Assembly: GCA_964017065.1 (NCBI GenBank)
Contig: OZ024792.1
Span: forward strand, 126,501 to 190,500
Source: Haliclona indistincta
Taxonomy: Eukaryota > Porifera > Demospongiae > Haplosclerida > Chalinidae
Length of the DNA: 64,000 nt
Reading direction: 5' to 3'
Below, piece by piece: positions 35,813 through 48,599 of this stretch (positions are counted from its first letter, which is position 1; each line of letters starts with the position of its first letter). A program made the translations under genes and the position numbers. The notes under the pieces were generated by a model. It did not search any database. It worked only from the letters and a program-made list of their open reading frames with translations, and was not told where the DNA came from.

Positions 35813-38800
35813 TTATGTCCTCTTGAAAACAGGTCCAAATTTCTTCATATAGCTGTGGATGTACTCCTTTGTTCTGGATTTAACAGATGCAGAGAACGCT
35901 ATCCTCCTCTCGCCCTTCCTGCCGACCTCCTTCTCTGTAATGCCATGAGTGAGCTGTTGGCAAGAGCAGTATAATACCAGTGATGGTGGCTAGCTAGCTA
36001 GCTGACCTTCCTAGCTAGGTACTTGAAATCAGCTGAACACGTGATGCGACCATACTTGCAATCTGGCTTACGATGATGATCAAGGCATCTTATTATGACT
36101 CTAGACAGCTAGAGAGAGAGAGAAGGGAGTGAGTGAGTGAGTGAGTGACTGCTTACTGCATGTCTGAACTGATCTTTCTTGGAATGATGTTTCTTTGTCG
36201 ATTGATGGCTGCTACTGGCAACCTCATCATAATCTGGTGATGAGTGTGAACTCTACAGAGTGATATAAACATCATCTTATCAACATGCAAGCTCTCTTGT
36301 GATAATGCAGGCAGTGCATGGTCCACAGTACAAACTGCTTTCCTAACAGACTCACCTGATCTGAGCCAGGAACAGCAAGTGATGGTGTTGGTGATAGAGC
36401 TGGAGGTGATCCATCAGGTGTGTGTGGCTGGCACTGTGTGTATGACATCAAGAGAGAGTGGTGAGTAAAGCGCTATACCTTGTCATCGTTGCTTGGTTCT
36501 TCATAATCTGGAGAGTGGTCGGGAGTAGCTAGGTCCATCATAGACTCCCCTTGCTCTAGCGGTGGGGGCGTGGTTTCCACTGGTCGATCCCATTGTGTCA
36601 TCATTGTATGCATATGATAGTAGTAAACCTGATGACGACCGGATAATGAAGGTATCACAACACTGTTAGGTACCTTGCCAGTTTGATCTCTAGCACATTT
36701 CCACCCAACAGGAAGGCCTGCTTCTTCTGCTGCTGGTGGAGGAGGTGGCTGGTAGGCAGTGATACCACCAACAGTAGGAGGAGGTAAGAGAGGGGAGGGG
36801 CCAGTAGAGGGATAGTGTAGTAGACCAGCAGGACCAGCCTATATCAACAACACTGACACACACAATCTACCTGTCCTGTATAACTAACCTGGACTGCTAA
36901 TAGTGGTTGAGTAGAAGCTGTAGGTATTGGCATAGTAGCCTGATGTACTAATAGTGGTTGAGTAGAAGCTGCAGACACTGGCATAGTAGCCTGATGTACT
37001 AATAGTGGTTGAGTAGAAGCTGTAGGTACTGGCATAGTGGACTGATGAATTAATAGTGGTTGAGTAGTAGCCGTAGATAGTGGCTGAGGAGGTGGGAGGT
37101 ACTGGGTGGTAGTGTGGAGTGGACCAGTGAAGAGATGTTGCTGTACATACACACTATGGTGGCCCGCTGGACTCTGCTGTACTATAACAGTGTTCTGTAA
37201 TGGAGGGAGTGGGGCTGGGGGAGGGGGACCCAGCACTGATTGCTGCTGATGATGGTAATGCTGCCTTGTGTTAGAATAGTCAACACGGCGAGGCGCAGCT
37301 GATGGCTGACTACTGTGGTCATGATGAGTTTGCTTAGGAAGAGGTGTTTCATCACTATCCCATCGACTAGCTCGCTTGCCACTCCTTCTCTCAGAAGGAG
37401 GAGGGGGTGTGGTCACTGGTTTAGGAGCCGGAGCTGTTGCAGTTACTTGATTATATTGTGAAACAGGAGGGGGTGTGGCTACTGGTGGGTTGGGCTTCAG
37501 TGGGTGTCGACGTGCTTTCTTGGGAATCCTGAACACCTCTTTCAAACTATTCCATTTCGTAATGAGTTCAGTAGCCAGTGATATGACCTCTTCTTCCTCC
37601 TCGACAGAGCACACTGCATCTATTGAAAGAAGATGTCACATGACTAGAATCTGATGAGAGAACACGTCACATGACTATCCCATGTACATAAGGGCAACAC
37701 CTAATTGCAAATCACCTGTTGTGTTTTGGCAAATCAACATGGTCACGCCCACACATCATGCATCAACATGGTCACGCCAACACATGCATCGCTCACGTTG
37801 CTTTGGCTCAACAAAACTTACCTATCCAGACGAAACAAGATCACTGCAAATAGTGGCTATATATGCGGGCTAGGCAGGTAACCGAGTGGGCGGGGCTACC
37901 AGAGAGGTAACTGAGTGGGCGGGGCTGCCAGAGAGGTAACTGAGTGGGCGGGGCTGCCAGAGAGGTAACCGAGTGGGCTACCAGAGGCAGAGAGGTAACT
38001 GAGTGGGTTGGGCTACCAGAGAGGTAACCGAGTGGGCTGGGCTACCAGACTGGTAACCGAGTGGGCTGGGCTACCAGAGAGGTAACAGAGTGGGCTGGGC
38101 TACCAGAGCGGTAACCGAGTGGGTTGGGCTACCAGACTGGTAACCGAGTGGGCTGGGCTACCAGAGAGGTAACCGAGTGGGTTGGGCTACCAGAGAGGTA
38201 ACCGAGTGGGCTTGGGCTATCAGACTGGTAACCGAGTGGGCTGGGCTACCAGAGAGGTAACCGAGTGGGCTGGGCTACCAGAGAGGCATTGGTGGGCGTG
38301 TCACCACAACAGGTACCTGCATTGTCTTCAGTCTCTCTTGCTTCAGCCTCACACAGCTGTACACCACCTGCATCCTCTGTCATCATGTCCTCCTCCTCCT
38401 CTTTGCTGCTGCTCAGTCCTCCCTCACAGCAGTCAGCCTCTCTCACAGTGACGCCTGGACTCCCTTCATGATGCTGTTGACACTCTGCAGATCAACACAT
38501 GAAGGGGGCGGGGCTAATGAGGCAGGTAGTAGCTCACCTGACTGATGCACTGGAACTACTTTAGGCTCCGCCCACTTCTTGACAGTGGTCAATATTTTGT
38601 TATCATTGAGCATGTTCTTGTTAGCGATCGGAAGATGACCCAGAGTGTGCAATACCTAATGAACACATGAGTGAGTGAGTGAGTGAGTGAGTGAGTGGGT
38701 GAGTGGGTGAGTGAACGAGCGAGCGAGCGTGGTACCTGTAGTCTGATCTCTATCACATGCTTGCTTGTGATATCAGTCAGTTCTACCATCCATGACCACA

Positions 38801-41800
38801 GCAACCTCAATCCATGAAGAGCCAGGAATCTCCTTAGACAAGACAGGTCATCAGTGTTCTGTAAGACTCGCAGTAACATGGCGCGCTGGGCGAGGGTCTC
38901 AGCTTGAAGCATGAGGTGAGAGTATGGCAGCACCTGGCCTGCCTCCTTCAGCTTCCAGCTGGAGCCAGCAACATCATATACCTGTCTTTCAAACTAGCAG
39001 AGAAAGTGAGAGTAATCATCATAATATAGTGACAATAGTTCACTCACTACAGAGTCCACATCTCCTCTCCACTTGCCTCGTCTTTTTCCCTCTCCTTGTC
39101 CACTAGGAGACGAGACCCCGCCTCCCTCCACTAGTAGCCCACTCTGTTTAGTGCCCCCCAGGAACCCTCGGCAGTTACTGCTACCACAATAACACTTCTG
39201 AGCTGCTTCACCAAACCGCTGAAACTTGTAATCAAACGTGAGTTCCTCTCCACTAGAGACAGGTCGTACTGTGAAGAACCCTACCCTCAACTTGCCATTA
39301 ACAGTCCACTATATTAATAACAGTGAACCATTGTCTCACTAGCAATGACTTACCTTCTGCGTCTCACAGTTAGGATCACAACTATGATTTATATATCGTG
39401 AATAGTTGCCCTTCCGAGTAGCATCTAGTATCTAATGATGACATCACAATGACATCATGACACACAGGCAAGGTGACCTCATCAGTATGTAGGGACATGA
39501 AGTAATAATGTCTGCGCTTCTCAATACGATACTCCATCTTACGATGCTCAAACTCTTCAGGAGTACACACCTCACCACAGTACTCCATTACAAATGTGTC
39601 ACTACGGACGGACGGACAGATTGTAGTATTATACATTAAACAGACTCACGATGGTACATCTCGTGTTGCTTGCAGGCCCCACCCCTTGAGTTCCGTCCTG
39701 AACACCTCTACATCAGCATACAGTGACTGGAGAGACAGTAGTGTAAATGGTACAATGATATAATGGTACAATGGTATAATGGTACAGTGGTACAATGATA
39801 TAATGGCTTACTCTTTGGAACCTTCTGTTGTTGCAGTATTCTCCACATGGACACCTTGACCCACTATAGAGTGAGTAAGTGAGTGAGTGAGTGAGTGAGC
39901 GAGCGAGTGAGTGAGTGAGTGAGTAAGTGAGTGAGTGAGTGAGTGAGTGAGTGAGTGAGTGAGCGAGCGAGCGAGCGAGTGAGTGAGTGAGTAAGGATGC
40001 TCTCACCATTCTATCATGAGTACTCTGTTGAGACAGTTCTCGCCGCATGCTTCACTAGGATCATCCATCTCTGATGAGAAACAGGTGACCACACCCACAA
40101 TATTAACCACACCCACACTAACCAGGGTCAAACTGACAATCACATACCATCCTCTTGGCTCGCTTTCCTTCACGTGACGTAACTCTACACACACATACAC
40201 ATAGCTACTATTATCAGTAAGCTCCACCCACCTATCAGTGAGGTACAGGTTCTCAGTGATATGATCAAATGGAGCTGGTTTATCTGAGTCCACAGAATCA
40301 CACGGTAATAGAGGCTCCATGGCTGTCTGTGAATAACTAGTGGTAATAACCAGTACTATCAGCTATGTCACGGCTCACCTCTTGTGACATAGCCCATGTG
40401 TTGCTATCCTGTTGATCATCAAGACTGGTCTGCTGTCCAATAGCCAGGCCCTCAGTACTGGTATGCTGTCCAATAGCCAGGCCCTCGGGACTGGTCTGCT
40501 GTCCAATAGCCAGGCCCTCAGTACTGGTATGCTGTCCAATAGCCAGGCCCTCGGGACTGGTCTGCTGTCCAATAGCCAGGCCCTCGGGACTGGTCTGCTG
40601 TCCAATAGCCAGGCCCTCAGTACTGGTCTGCTGTCCAATAGCCAGGCCCTCGGGACTGGTCTGCTGTCCAATAGCCAGGCCCTCAGTACTGGTCTGCTGT
40701 CCAATAGCCAGGCCCTCAGGACTGGTATGCTGTCCAATAGCCAGGCCCTCAGTACTGGTCTGCTGTCCAATAGCCAGGCCCTCAGTACTGGTCTGCTGTC
40801 CAATAGCCAGGCCCTCAGGACTGGTATGCTGTCCAATAGCCAGGCCCTCAGGACTGGTATGCTGTCCAATAGCCAGGCCCTCAGGACTGGTCTGCTGTCC
40901 AATAGCCAGGCCCTCAGTACTGGTCTGCTGTCCAATAGCCAGGCCCTCAGGACTGGTCTGCTGTCCAATAGCCAGGCCCTCAGTACTGGTATGCTGTCCA
41001 ATAGCCAGGCCCTCAGTACTGGTCTGCTGTCCAATAGCCAGGCCCTCAGTACTGGTCTGCTGTCCAATAGCCAGGCCCTCAGTACTGGTCTGCTGTCCAA
41101 TAGCCAGGCCCTCAGGACTGTTATGCTGTCCAATAGCCAGGCCCTCAGGACTGGTCCGCTGTCCAATAGCCAGGCCCTCAGTACTGGTCTGCTGTCCAAT
41201 AGCCAGGCCCTCAGTACTGGTCTGCTGTCCAATAGCCAGGCCCTCAGGACTGGTCTGCTGTCCAATAGCCAGGCCCTCAGTACTGGCATGCTGTCCAATA
41301 GCCAGGCCCTCCGGACTGGTCCGCTGTCCAATAGCCAGGCCCTCAGTACTGGTATGCTGTCCAATAGCCAGGCCCTCAGGACTGGTCTGCTGTCCAATAG
41401 CCAGGCCCTCAGTACTGGTCTGCTGTCCAATAGCCAGGCCCTCAGTACTGGTCTGCTGTCCAATAGCCAGGCCCTCGGGACTGGTCTGCTGTCCAATAGC
41501 CAGGCCCTCAGGACTGGTTTGCTGCCCAATAGTCTGATCAGTCGTTAGACCATCCTTGTGAGAGTTGGGTTCAATAACTGATCGCTCAGGATCAATGGAT
41601 GGATCCTTTGGAGTAACTACAGATGTATGACCATCACAAGTGACCTGTTTGTTAGTGGGAATTCTCTGTTCAAAACTGCTCTGCTCAATGAGTGATCCTT
41701 CTGTGTCAATACCTGTTACCTGTTGAATGGCTGGTACGTCAGGAACAATGGCCGATCTCTCAAGAGTGTTCTGAGTGACAAGTGGTCTCTCAATATTATT

Positions 41801-42208
41801 CTGTTCAGTGGTTGAGCCTAGCTCAATATTAAAGGCTGCTGGTTCTTGATGACTAGGAGCACTTTCACTAAAGGTCACTGGACACTCAAGGCTTATGGAT
41901 CGACCCTCCGGGTTAATATTAGAGCCCTCAGAAGTAAAGCGGTGTTCATTGATGGGAACTCCCTGTTGAACAGCAGTATTATCCACAGGACTGTTCTGTT
42001 CAATAGTTGGATTACTAACTGGTCCCTCCAGAGAGCCGTACTCATGTTCAAAGGTCGGTCTCTGATCAATAGTGGTAGATGGTTCGTTGTCTTCAACAGC
42101 CCGTCTCTCGAGATTGTTCTGTTCAAAGATCGTTCTCTCGGATTTGCTTTGTTCATCAACCAGCCTCTCAGGGGTGCTATGGCGACTAACTGAATGATGG
42201 TCACACAT
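35813..42208 (-). CDS. SETD2: SETD2 histone H3 lysine-36 trimethyltransferase
   Basis: Co-transcriptional H3K36 trimethylase bound to elongating RNA polymerase II. The start [20 protein letters not shown] at 42208 opens a 620-residue exon dominated by an 11-residue coding repeat. Next is AWS ([27 protein letters not shown]). The SET domain has [52 protein letters not shown] (catalytic NHSC), [20 protein letters not shown] and post-[18 protein letters not shown] Pro/Gln-rich region follows with 17-residue [17 protein letters not shown] repeats. The WW domain is [20 protein letters not shown] plus MMTQWDRP. The C-terminal SRI has [35 protein letters not shown] and ends [10 protein letters not shown] at 35813. 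The domain order AWS-SET-postSET-WW-SRI is diagnostic. Confidence 0.95.
36890..37080 (-). repeat. Coding 51-bp repeat in SETD2 ([17 protein letters not shown], ~4 copies)
   Basis: In-frame tandem repeats within a SETD2 exon, four copies diverging at one to three residues each. Located in the low-complexity region between the post-SET and WW parts. Confidence 0.88.
37880..38287. repeat. 29-bp minisatellite, ~14 copies, in SETD2 intron
   Basis: The unit taaccgagtgggctgggcta then ccagagagg, with variants (gggcggggct, ccagactgg). It lies in the intron just downstream (minus sense) of the donor at about 38314. Confidence 0.9.
38660..38728. repeat. (GTGA)n / (GAGC)n tetranucleotide in SETD2 intron
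   Basis: gagtgagtgagtgagtgag run with gtgg and gcga variants, adjacent to the exon encoding [14 protein letters not shown]. Confidence 0.88.
39865..39992. repeat. (GTGA)n tetranucleotide in SETD2 intron between AWS exons
   Basis: About 30 gtga/gcga/gtaa units separate the [10 protein letters not shown] exon from the [16 protein letters not shown] exon. Confidence 0.9.
40424..41532 (-). repeat. 33-bp coding minisatellite in SETD2, ~34 copies of QTS(P/T)EGLAIGQ
   Basis: Each 33 bp unit encodes an 11-residue repeat ([13 protein letters not shown]) in the minus-strand SETD2 frame. There are no frameshifts across ~1.1 kb. Variation is restricted to tc/ta, agt/gga/ggg and rare gtccgc changes. Both other minus frames and the plus strand also stay open because the length is a multiple of 3. 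The SETD2 frame is the real one, as it continues into unique sequence on both sides. Confidence 0.93.
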
Positions 42209-42420
42209 CTTCTAAGTTCTTCTGTACCGGCCAGTACGACCTCGTTCCTTCCCGCTAACGTCCCGCGCGCGCTCTATCATTAACCACGCCTCCCCCCGCC
42301 TTACTGAGCCACGCCCGTCCTGCAGTAAATTCCAGCAATCCAGTGACTCGGTGAGTGTGTATGTATGCATGGAGACTGGATAGTATTGCACAGTTATCAT
42401 GAAAAGTGGTTAGAGTGCCA
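42209..42420. promoter_or_regulatory. SETD2 promoter / ODAD2 3' end, 212 bp
   Basis: Between the SETD2 ATG and the ODAD2 stop, both minus strand. GC-rich cgcgcgcgctc at about 42268 and several ccacgcc boxes suggest a TATA-less promoter. Confidence 0.45.
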
Positions 42421-45400
42421 TTATTTATACTTGGCCTTCTCGTTAGCTAGAGCAAGATGGCGTATGTTACTAATACAGCCAGCAGCAGCTTCCTGCAGTA
42501 CAGCATCTGATGATCCAACCATTGGCAGCAGAAGCTAAGAGAAGGAGGAAGGGATATAGCACACACTGGCCTAGCTGAATAGCATGTACCTGGACCACTC
42601 CAGCTTCATGTTCAGTGATGCAGTTATCAGGATCCTTGGACAGCTCAAACAATGCTCTAGCAGTAGAGCGATGGACGGCAGTCATGGTGGAACACAAGTA
42701 AGAGACTAGCGGAGCGACTGCATTATTCTGACCAAACACTACCTTGTTGTTACGCCATGAACAGCACCTACAGCACCATACTGGATCAATGAAGACAACT
42801 AGTGGCTGCTTACATGGCTATAGCATCAGCAAGATGTCGCCTCAACTGATCCTCCTGTGTGTCGGAGAGCCGTGACAACATGGCTACTACTCCATGGTCT
42901 GTGATTACAGCAAGGTTCTCCTGGTCCTGAGCAATCTTAGCAATGGCTGCACATACGCTAGCCAGTACCTATCACCATGCAGCAGCACTCATGTGATGCA
43001 ACATGCCTATAACTGGTCCATACCTCTGGATCTGTTGATTTGAGCAAACCCACAATCAGCTCTAGTCCACCTACGAATGATCGCACCAGCTCTCCAGCAT
43101 CCTTAGCATTCTCTATACATGGACATATCGCCCAGGCAGCACATGCCTGCACCTGAGAGGGAGGGAGGGAGTGAGTGAGTGTGATGAGTGTATGTATACC
43201 TCAGGATTGGGTGATTTGAGCAGTGACCAGAGCAGTCTCACTCCATCCTGATTATCGATGATGCTGTGATGAGGAACAGTCAGTAATGGTGACAGTGATT
43301 GTGACTCACGCCATGCTCTCTGTCTCCAGAGCACAAGCCCCAACTGCCTTGGTCGTGTTGATCAGTAGAGGTTGATTGGTCCCTGTCAGTAGCTGTACCA
43401 GTGGTCCTACCCCTCCTGCCTTCCTAATGGCTTGCCTGATGTCACTGTCTAGCATAGCACACTCTGCCAGTGCTCCAACTACATTCACTAGTACCTAGGC
43501 CATGCAGCAAGCCAGTGTCCATGTGCTACCATGTATGACAGGAGACTCACCTCTTCTGGCTGCTTGTTCAGCAATGCAACTAATTTATCAACTGTCTTGA
43601 GCTCTTTCAACCTGCAGCAGTGTCACCATATCACCCTCACATCATCACATCATCACACACTCACTGTTTCACATTGTTCGGATCCTTAGAACACTTCCAT
43701 ATAGCACCAGTGGCGGCAACTAGCAGCTCATTATTATCAGTTTGTTTGAGTAGAGAGGACAGTGGGTCCAGTCCACCATACTGCCTCACTAGTGCACGAG
43801 TACCAGTATCACAGGCACACTATGGGATGGAGTGGGTGATATGGGATGGAGTGGGTGATATGCAGAGCGAGACCTTGAATATAGCAGAGGCACAGTGCAT
43901 CTGTAACTGAATACTGTCTATTTTGAGACCTCTCACAAGATGCTCAATCATACCCTCTGACTGTATCAAGCTCTGATAGGCTGGCTGTATGACAGATCAC
44001 AACACATCATGCAACGTACAATATTGAGTACCTCAGAGGCACACTCCTGTAGAGTACCAACCACTGGTATTAACAAATCTTCACTATCATTCTTCAGTAA
44101 CTGACCCAGTAGATGTACTGCATTGGTCTTCAGTAGAGCCTATACATGTACCATGCACCAGCAACAGGTAGTGCACTCACTCACACACACACTCACCAGC
44201 TTGTTCTTTTTACTGCGTGAACAGCTCCATAACCCCAGAGCAGCACTACGAGCTACCTCAAGATCACTCCTCTGTCCAGTGATAGGTGACCCTGGTCTAC
44301 CAGGATCCTCTAGCATGTTAACTAGTGGACGAAGACCACCATTGATCCTGACGATCCTTCTAGCCTTTCTGAGATGACCAACATTAGCAATGGTCTCTGC
44401 AGCCAGGCACCTTAGCTCTCTATTACCAGCCTTCAGTATCTCTATGAGCTGTGGAAGACCTGAGCACAATATCATACACAGTATCACTACTAGGAGTCAC
44501 CCTTGAGGTCCACTATGGCTCTCCTGGTCTGATTATTAATGGACACCTCTCGTAGTATACGAAGTGCTCCAACCTGGCACTTCACATCATTAGTCTCCAT
44601 CAGATTAATGAGTAGATCCAATCCACCACTATCCCTGATGGCAAGATGGCTGCTCTCTAGTGACAGATCGAAATCCATCAACGAGCACAGAGCAATGATA
44701 CTAGCTGTCTGATTACCACCCTACAATGATACAATGAGAGCCATGATACCAGCACAATACAGAGAGCCATGATACCAGCACAATACAGAGAGCCATGATA
44801 CCAGCACAATACAGTGAGAGCCACTAGCACAATACAGAGAGCCATGATACTAGCACAATACAGAGAGCCATGATACCAGCACAATACAGAGAGCCATGAT
44901 ACTAGCACAATACAGAGAGCCACTAGCACAATACAGTGAGAGCCATGATACCAGCACAATACAGTGAGAGCCACTAGCACAATACAGTGAGAGCCACTAG
45001 CACAATACAGTGAGAGCCACTAGCACAATACAGAGAGCCATGATACTAGCACAATACAGTGAGAGCCACTAGCACAATACAGTGAGAGCCACTAGCACAA
45101 TACAGTGAGAGCCACTAGCACAATACAGTGAGAGCCACTAGCACAATACAGTGAGAGCCACTAGCACAATACAGTGAGAGCCACTAGCACAATACAGTGA
45201 GAGCCACTAGCACAATACAGTGAGAGCCACTAGCACAATACAGTGAGAGCCACTAGCACAATACAGTGAGAGCCACTAGCACAATACAGTGAGAGCCACT
45301 AGCACAATACAGTGAGAGCCACTAGCACAATACAGAGAGCCACTAGCACAATACAGTGAGAGCCACTAGCACAATACAGTGAGAGCCACTAGCACAATAC

Positions 45401-47421
45401 AGTGAGAGCCACTACAGTCCAAAGCTGATTGGTCTCAATACCTTGAGGTACTTGATGAGCTTCTGTATCTGCCAGTACTCGCTGGGCAGGTCAGCATTGG
45501 ACTCTGGTCTTCTCTCTTGCTGGTCCTCTTCCTCACTGCCCTCTGAGCTGCTCTCACTCTCCTCTACTACAGCAGCTGTACGCTGGCTAGCTCTGCAGCC
45601 AGTCAGGTACTCTATGATGGCAGCACATGCAGCTATCTATAATACCTTGATTTCACACTAGATGCTGATTTTATCTTAGCATCTCTGCCTCCCTTGGATC
45701 GAGTGGACCTAGTAAGAGGAGGGATAGTAGCGTGCCATGCATGCTGCTCACACTCACCCAGCAGCTGATAGTGGGCTCTGAGGAGCTGTAACAAACAGCT
45801 CATTGTTACCTGTGCTACGACCAGCTGTAGTGCGTGGAGTGCGTCTGGTCTTGTCTGTTGTTTTGCGCTGGCTATAGTCCAATAGATGCAGTATTATAGG
45901 TCAATACAATACCTACCCCTTGGTCTGTGGTTTAGGAGATGCATCGTGAGGAGGTGGGGCCTCGTGATCCTCATGGTCACCATCATCAGACTCATGATGA
46001 TCCACCGTAACCTCAGGAACAACAGGTACAGGACTCCTGATGTCCTCACCAGTATACTGGAACTCCTAGGGCAGAGAGAGAGAGTGGGTGGGTGGATGAG
46101 TGAGTGAGTGAGTGATACCTGTTTGGCTATGTTAGTGGCAAATACAGCACTCTTAGTCTTGAGCAGTGCGATCAGAGTGGGAGTGACCTCCCCAATCCTG
46201 TCATATAGTACCTCACCACTAGCTGACATACCCTGCACGGTGTATGATACAGTATAGCCAGCTGGTTCATGCTACCTTGTTGATAAAGTATCCCTCAGTG
46301 CTGGCAGTAATGCACAGGTCAGGTCCATCCAATGGAGTCACCAGTAGATAGCTAATATCCCCCATCACTTGGCGCCATGGAGGAGCACGCAGTCCATTAC
46401 TGAACACCAGGTCTGATGTGTAGCATATGTTCTTGAGGCATGTCTCCCCATCTCCTCCACAGAGTGACTGCAGTAGCTCCACCTCATTCTGTGACATGTT
46501 AACATTAGCATGATGGTGTGATGGTGTGAGAGTGTGAGGGTGTGATGGTGCTCACCTGCACATCTGATGCATTCAGTCTCATTTGCCTATAGTGTAACAT
46601 ATTTCACTGATTACTAACTCAAACTCATTCCTCACTGTCCAAGCTGTTTCACAGATGAGTGCAATAACTGCAGGTCAAGGCTATTGAGCAACAACAGCAG
46701 ACGGAAGCTTGAGTCTAGTTCATCCATAGCCCCTCCCTCATCCCCTCGTTCCTTGGCTCTGGCTAGCCTCTGATGCACCTCCAGTAGTGTCTTGCTACGC
46801 TGGGAATGATCCCCAGCATCTGCATAGGCTGGTCCCATAATGGAGGCCACAGGATCAGGATTAGCTAGTAGAGAACAGTAACTACTGCACACAGTAATGG
46901 TTGCCAGTAGCATACCCTCAAGGCATAGCTGAGCCTCTCTTAGCTTCTTGTCTCCAGCACATGATAGTACCTTAGCCAGCTGGTGTAGCGTCCAGGCTCT
47001 CACCTCTATCACTCCTTCTCTGAGCTATGTAGATCATGTTAATAGCTGTACCTAGCTAGTTGTACCCTTGTCTACCTGAGTAATGGCCAACAGTGGTTCC
47101 CCTTCCCTCTGCTTGGTAGACACCACAGCGGTATCACTGAGGAGGAGGAGGAACACATATAGTGTGATAGTGGGTAATACAGTACCTGGTTGTGTAGTCA
47201 GGTGGCTTCAACCTGTCGAATGAGCTTAGCGAAAGAGACGAAGTCCAAGCGAATGAGCGTTTGAATATAACCTCCGCTTCTCTCTGGTGCTCACGGCACA
47301 ATGCCTCCACATAGTGAACTACGTCACTAAGGAGTGCCTCGTTAGTTTTGGAGAAGTCTAGCTTCCCCTTCCCCTCGCTGGCTGAGGTCCACTCAGCACG
47401 ACTAGATAGAGCAGCACCCAT
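42421..47421 (-). CDS. ODAD2: ODAD2/ARMC4, outer dynein arm docking armadillo protein
   Basis: Needed to dock outer dynein arms on motile ciliary axonemes. The start [20 protein letters not shown] matches the family N-terminus. A conserved block reads [20 protein letters not shown], then [16 protein letters not shown]. An acidic linker precedes about ten armadillo repeats: [114 protein letters not shown] and [20 protein letters not shown]. It ends [20 protein letters not shown], nearly the vertebrate ARMC4 terminus. About 17 exons, one intron with a 700 bp minisatellite. Head-to-head with the SPO16-like gene, 83 bp away. Its presence implies motile flagella. Confidence 0.95.
44700..45416. repeat. 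~23-29-bp minisatellite in ODAD2 intron
   Basis: Two interleaved unit types: agccatgataccagcacaat + acagag (5' on plus) and agccactagcacaatacagt + gag (23 bp, most of the 3' part). Homogenisation is highest from about 45060 to 45400. Confidence 0.93.
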
Positions 47422-47504
47422 CTTTGTGGCCAAAGGTGTAGTTACTATGGTAACAAGGGCGGAGCTGCAGCTGCAGTAGTATTGGCGGGAAGTTTGATAA
47501 GGAG
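47422..47504. promoter_or_regulatory. 83-bp bidirectional promoter, ODAD2 / SPO16-like
   Basis: Only 83 bp separates the two divergent ATGs. It is GC-rich, contains ctgcagctgcag and tattggcggg, and has no TATA box. Confidence 0.5.
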
Positions 47505-48582
47505 ATGAGTAGTGAGTGCTGCTGGCCTGTGATACTGCACCAGTCACTAACTAATGGCGAGTTACACCAACTACTGAACAAACACAAGATAAGAGGTTAG
47601 CCACAGTAACTGCATGGTGTTCAGTTATGGTATAATAATCTCATCCCATTATACGTGCATGCAGTCTACTAACTTATAATTAACGCATTATTATATATAT
47701 ATGTATATAAATAATCACAAACTCTAATTCACACATCAGCCAGACTATAATGCATGATCATGTGTATTCCTGCCACCTTCCCTCTCTCTCTCTCTTCTAT
47801 GCTCTCCTCTCATGATATATTATAATTCAGTGTCGGCAGCTATTCCACCGCACACTGCCATCTTCCCTCTCTCTTCTATTGTGTTTGGATTAGAGACTAT
47901 TGCAGATGCTGTGACTGAATGGCCACCAACCAGTGATCACTGCCACCTTCATCCTCATCTCATTCAGCAGTAAGCTGGACTGCCTGCTTATAATCTAGCC
48001 ATGATTGGTTGATATAAGTAGATTGATGTTTCTGTATTATCTGTAGGTTGAACAGCAGACTAATTAGCATGTGCCACTATAGCCAGTATGTATTACTAGT
48101 AGGCACTATACTGGGCAGTAAGGAGCTATCAGTAGTGACAGCACTGCAGAGAGAGTTCCTTCATCATGATATCCAGTTTATACCAGCTCACAATATGACA
48201 GAGTGTGTCGAGACTATGCTCAACATTGCTAAGGTGACTATAATGGCTGCCACACACTATATCATGCTGCACTGATCAGGTAACATGTCAGCCAGTGAGT
48301 GATATAGTCACTGAGAGACTGCAGCATGCTCTTGGTAGCATGTTGACAGAGAACACTATCCTCTCAGCATTGTCTACCATTAGTCCACACCTCACTCCTC
48401 ATGGTAAGTCTCATATAGTCTGTTCATATCCACTCCATTATGATACAGATACTACAGTACTGTACGATGGGTGTGGTAGTCTCAACTATATTGCTCAATA
48501 TAATCCTGAGCTACTCACTAATATGACCAGTATAGACTATGAGACAGCAAATGACATATATACATTCCTTAACAGTAACTAA
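47505..48582 (+). CDS. SPO16-like meiotic protein (C1orf146 homologue)
   Basis: SPO16 pairs with SHOC1/ZIP2 as an XPF-ERCC1-like complex in meiotic crossover formation. Exons 47505-47595, 47831-47969, 48047-48233, 48292-48403 and 48449-48582 total 663 nt, or 220 residues, in consistent phase. The best match to my memory of mammalian SPO16 is VTALQREFLHHDIQFIPAHN, then MTECVETMLNIAKPVSDIVT (mammal: QQRFL...[24 protein letters not shown]). A C-terminal GCGSLNYIAQYNPELLTNMT looks like a helix-hairpin-helix, fitting an ERCC1-like fold. Its convergent neighbour's stop is 17 bp beyond. Homology is moderate and based on recall. An ERCC1-type relative is the alternative. Confidence 0.6.
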
Positions 48583-48599
48583 TAATAATGGTTAATTAA

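Noticed and set aside
40375..41548. Additional ~380-codon frames on minus and plus strands over the SETD2 repeat
   Set aside because: Alternative frames of the 33-bp repeat. Only the frame continuing into unique SETD2 sequence on both sides is supported.
43620..43910. Plus-strand ORFs opposite the ODAD2 armadillo exons
   Set aside because: Antisense shadows of well-supported minus-strand exons and their introns.
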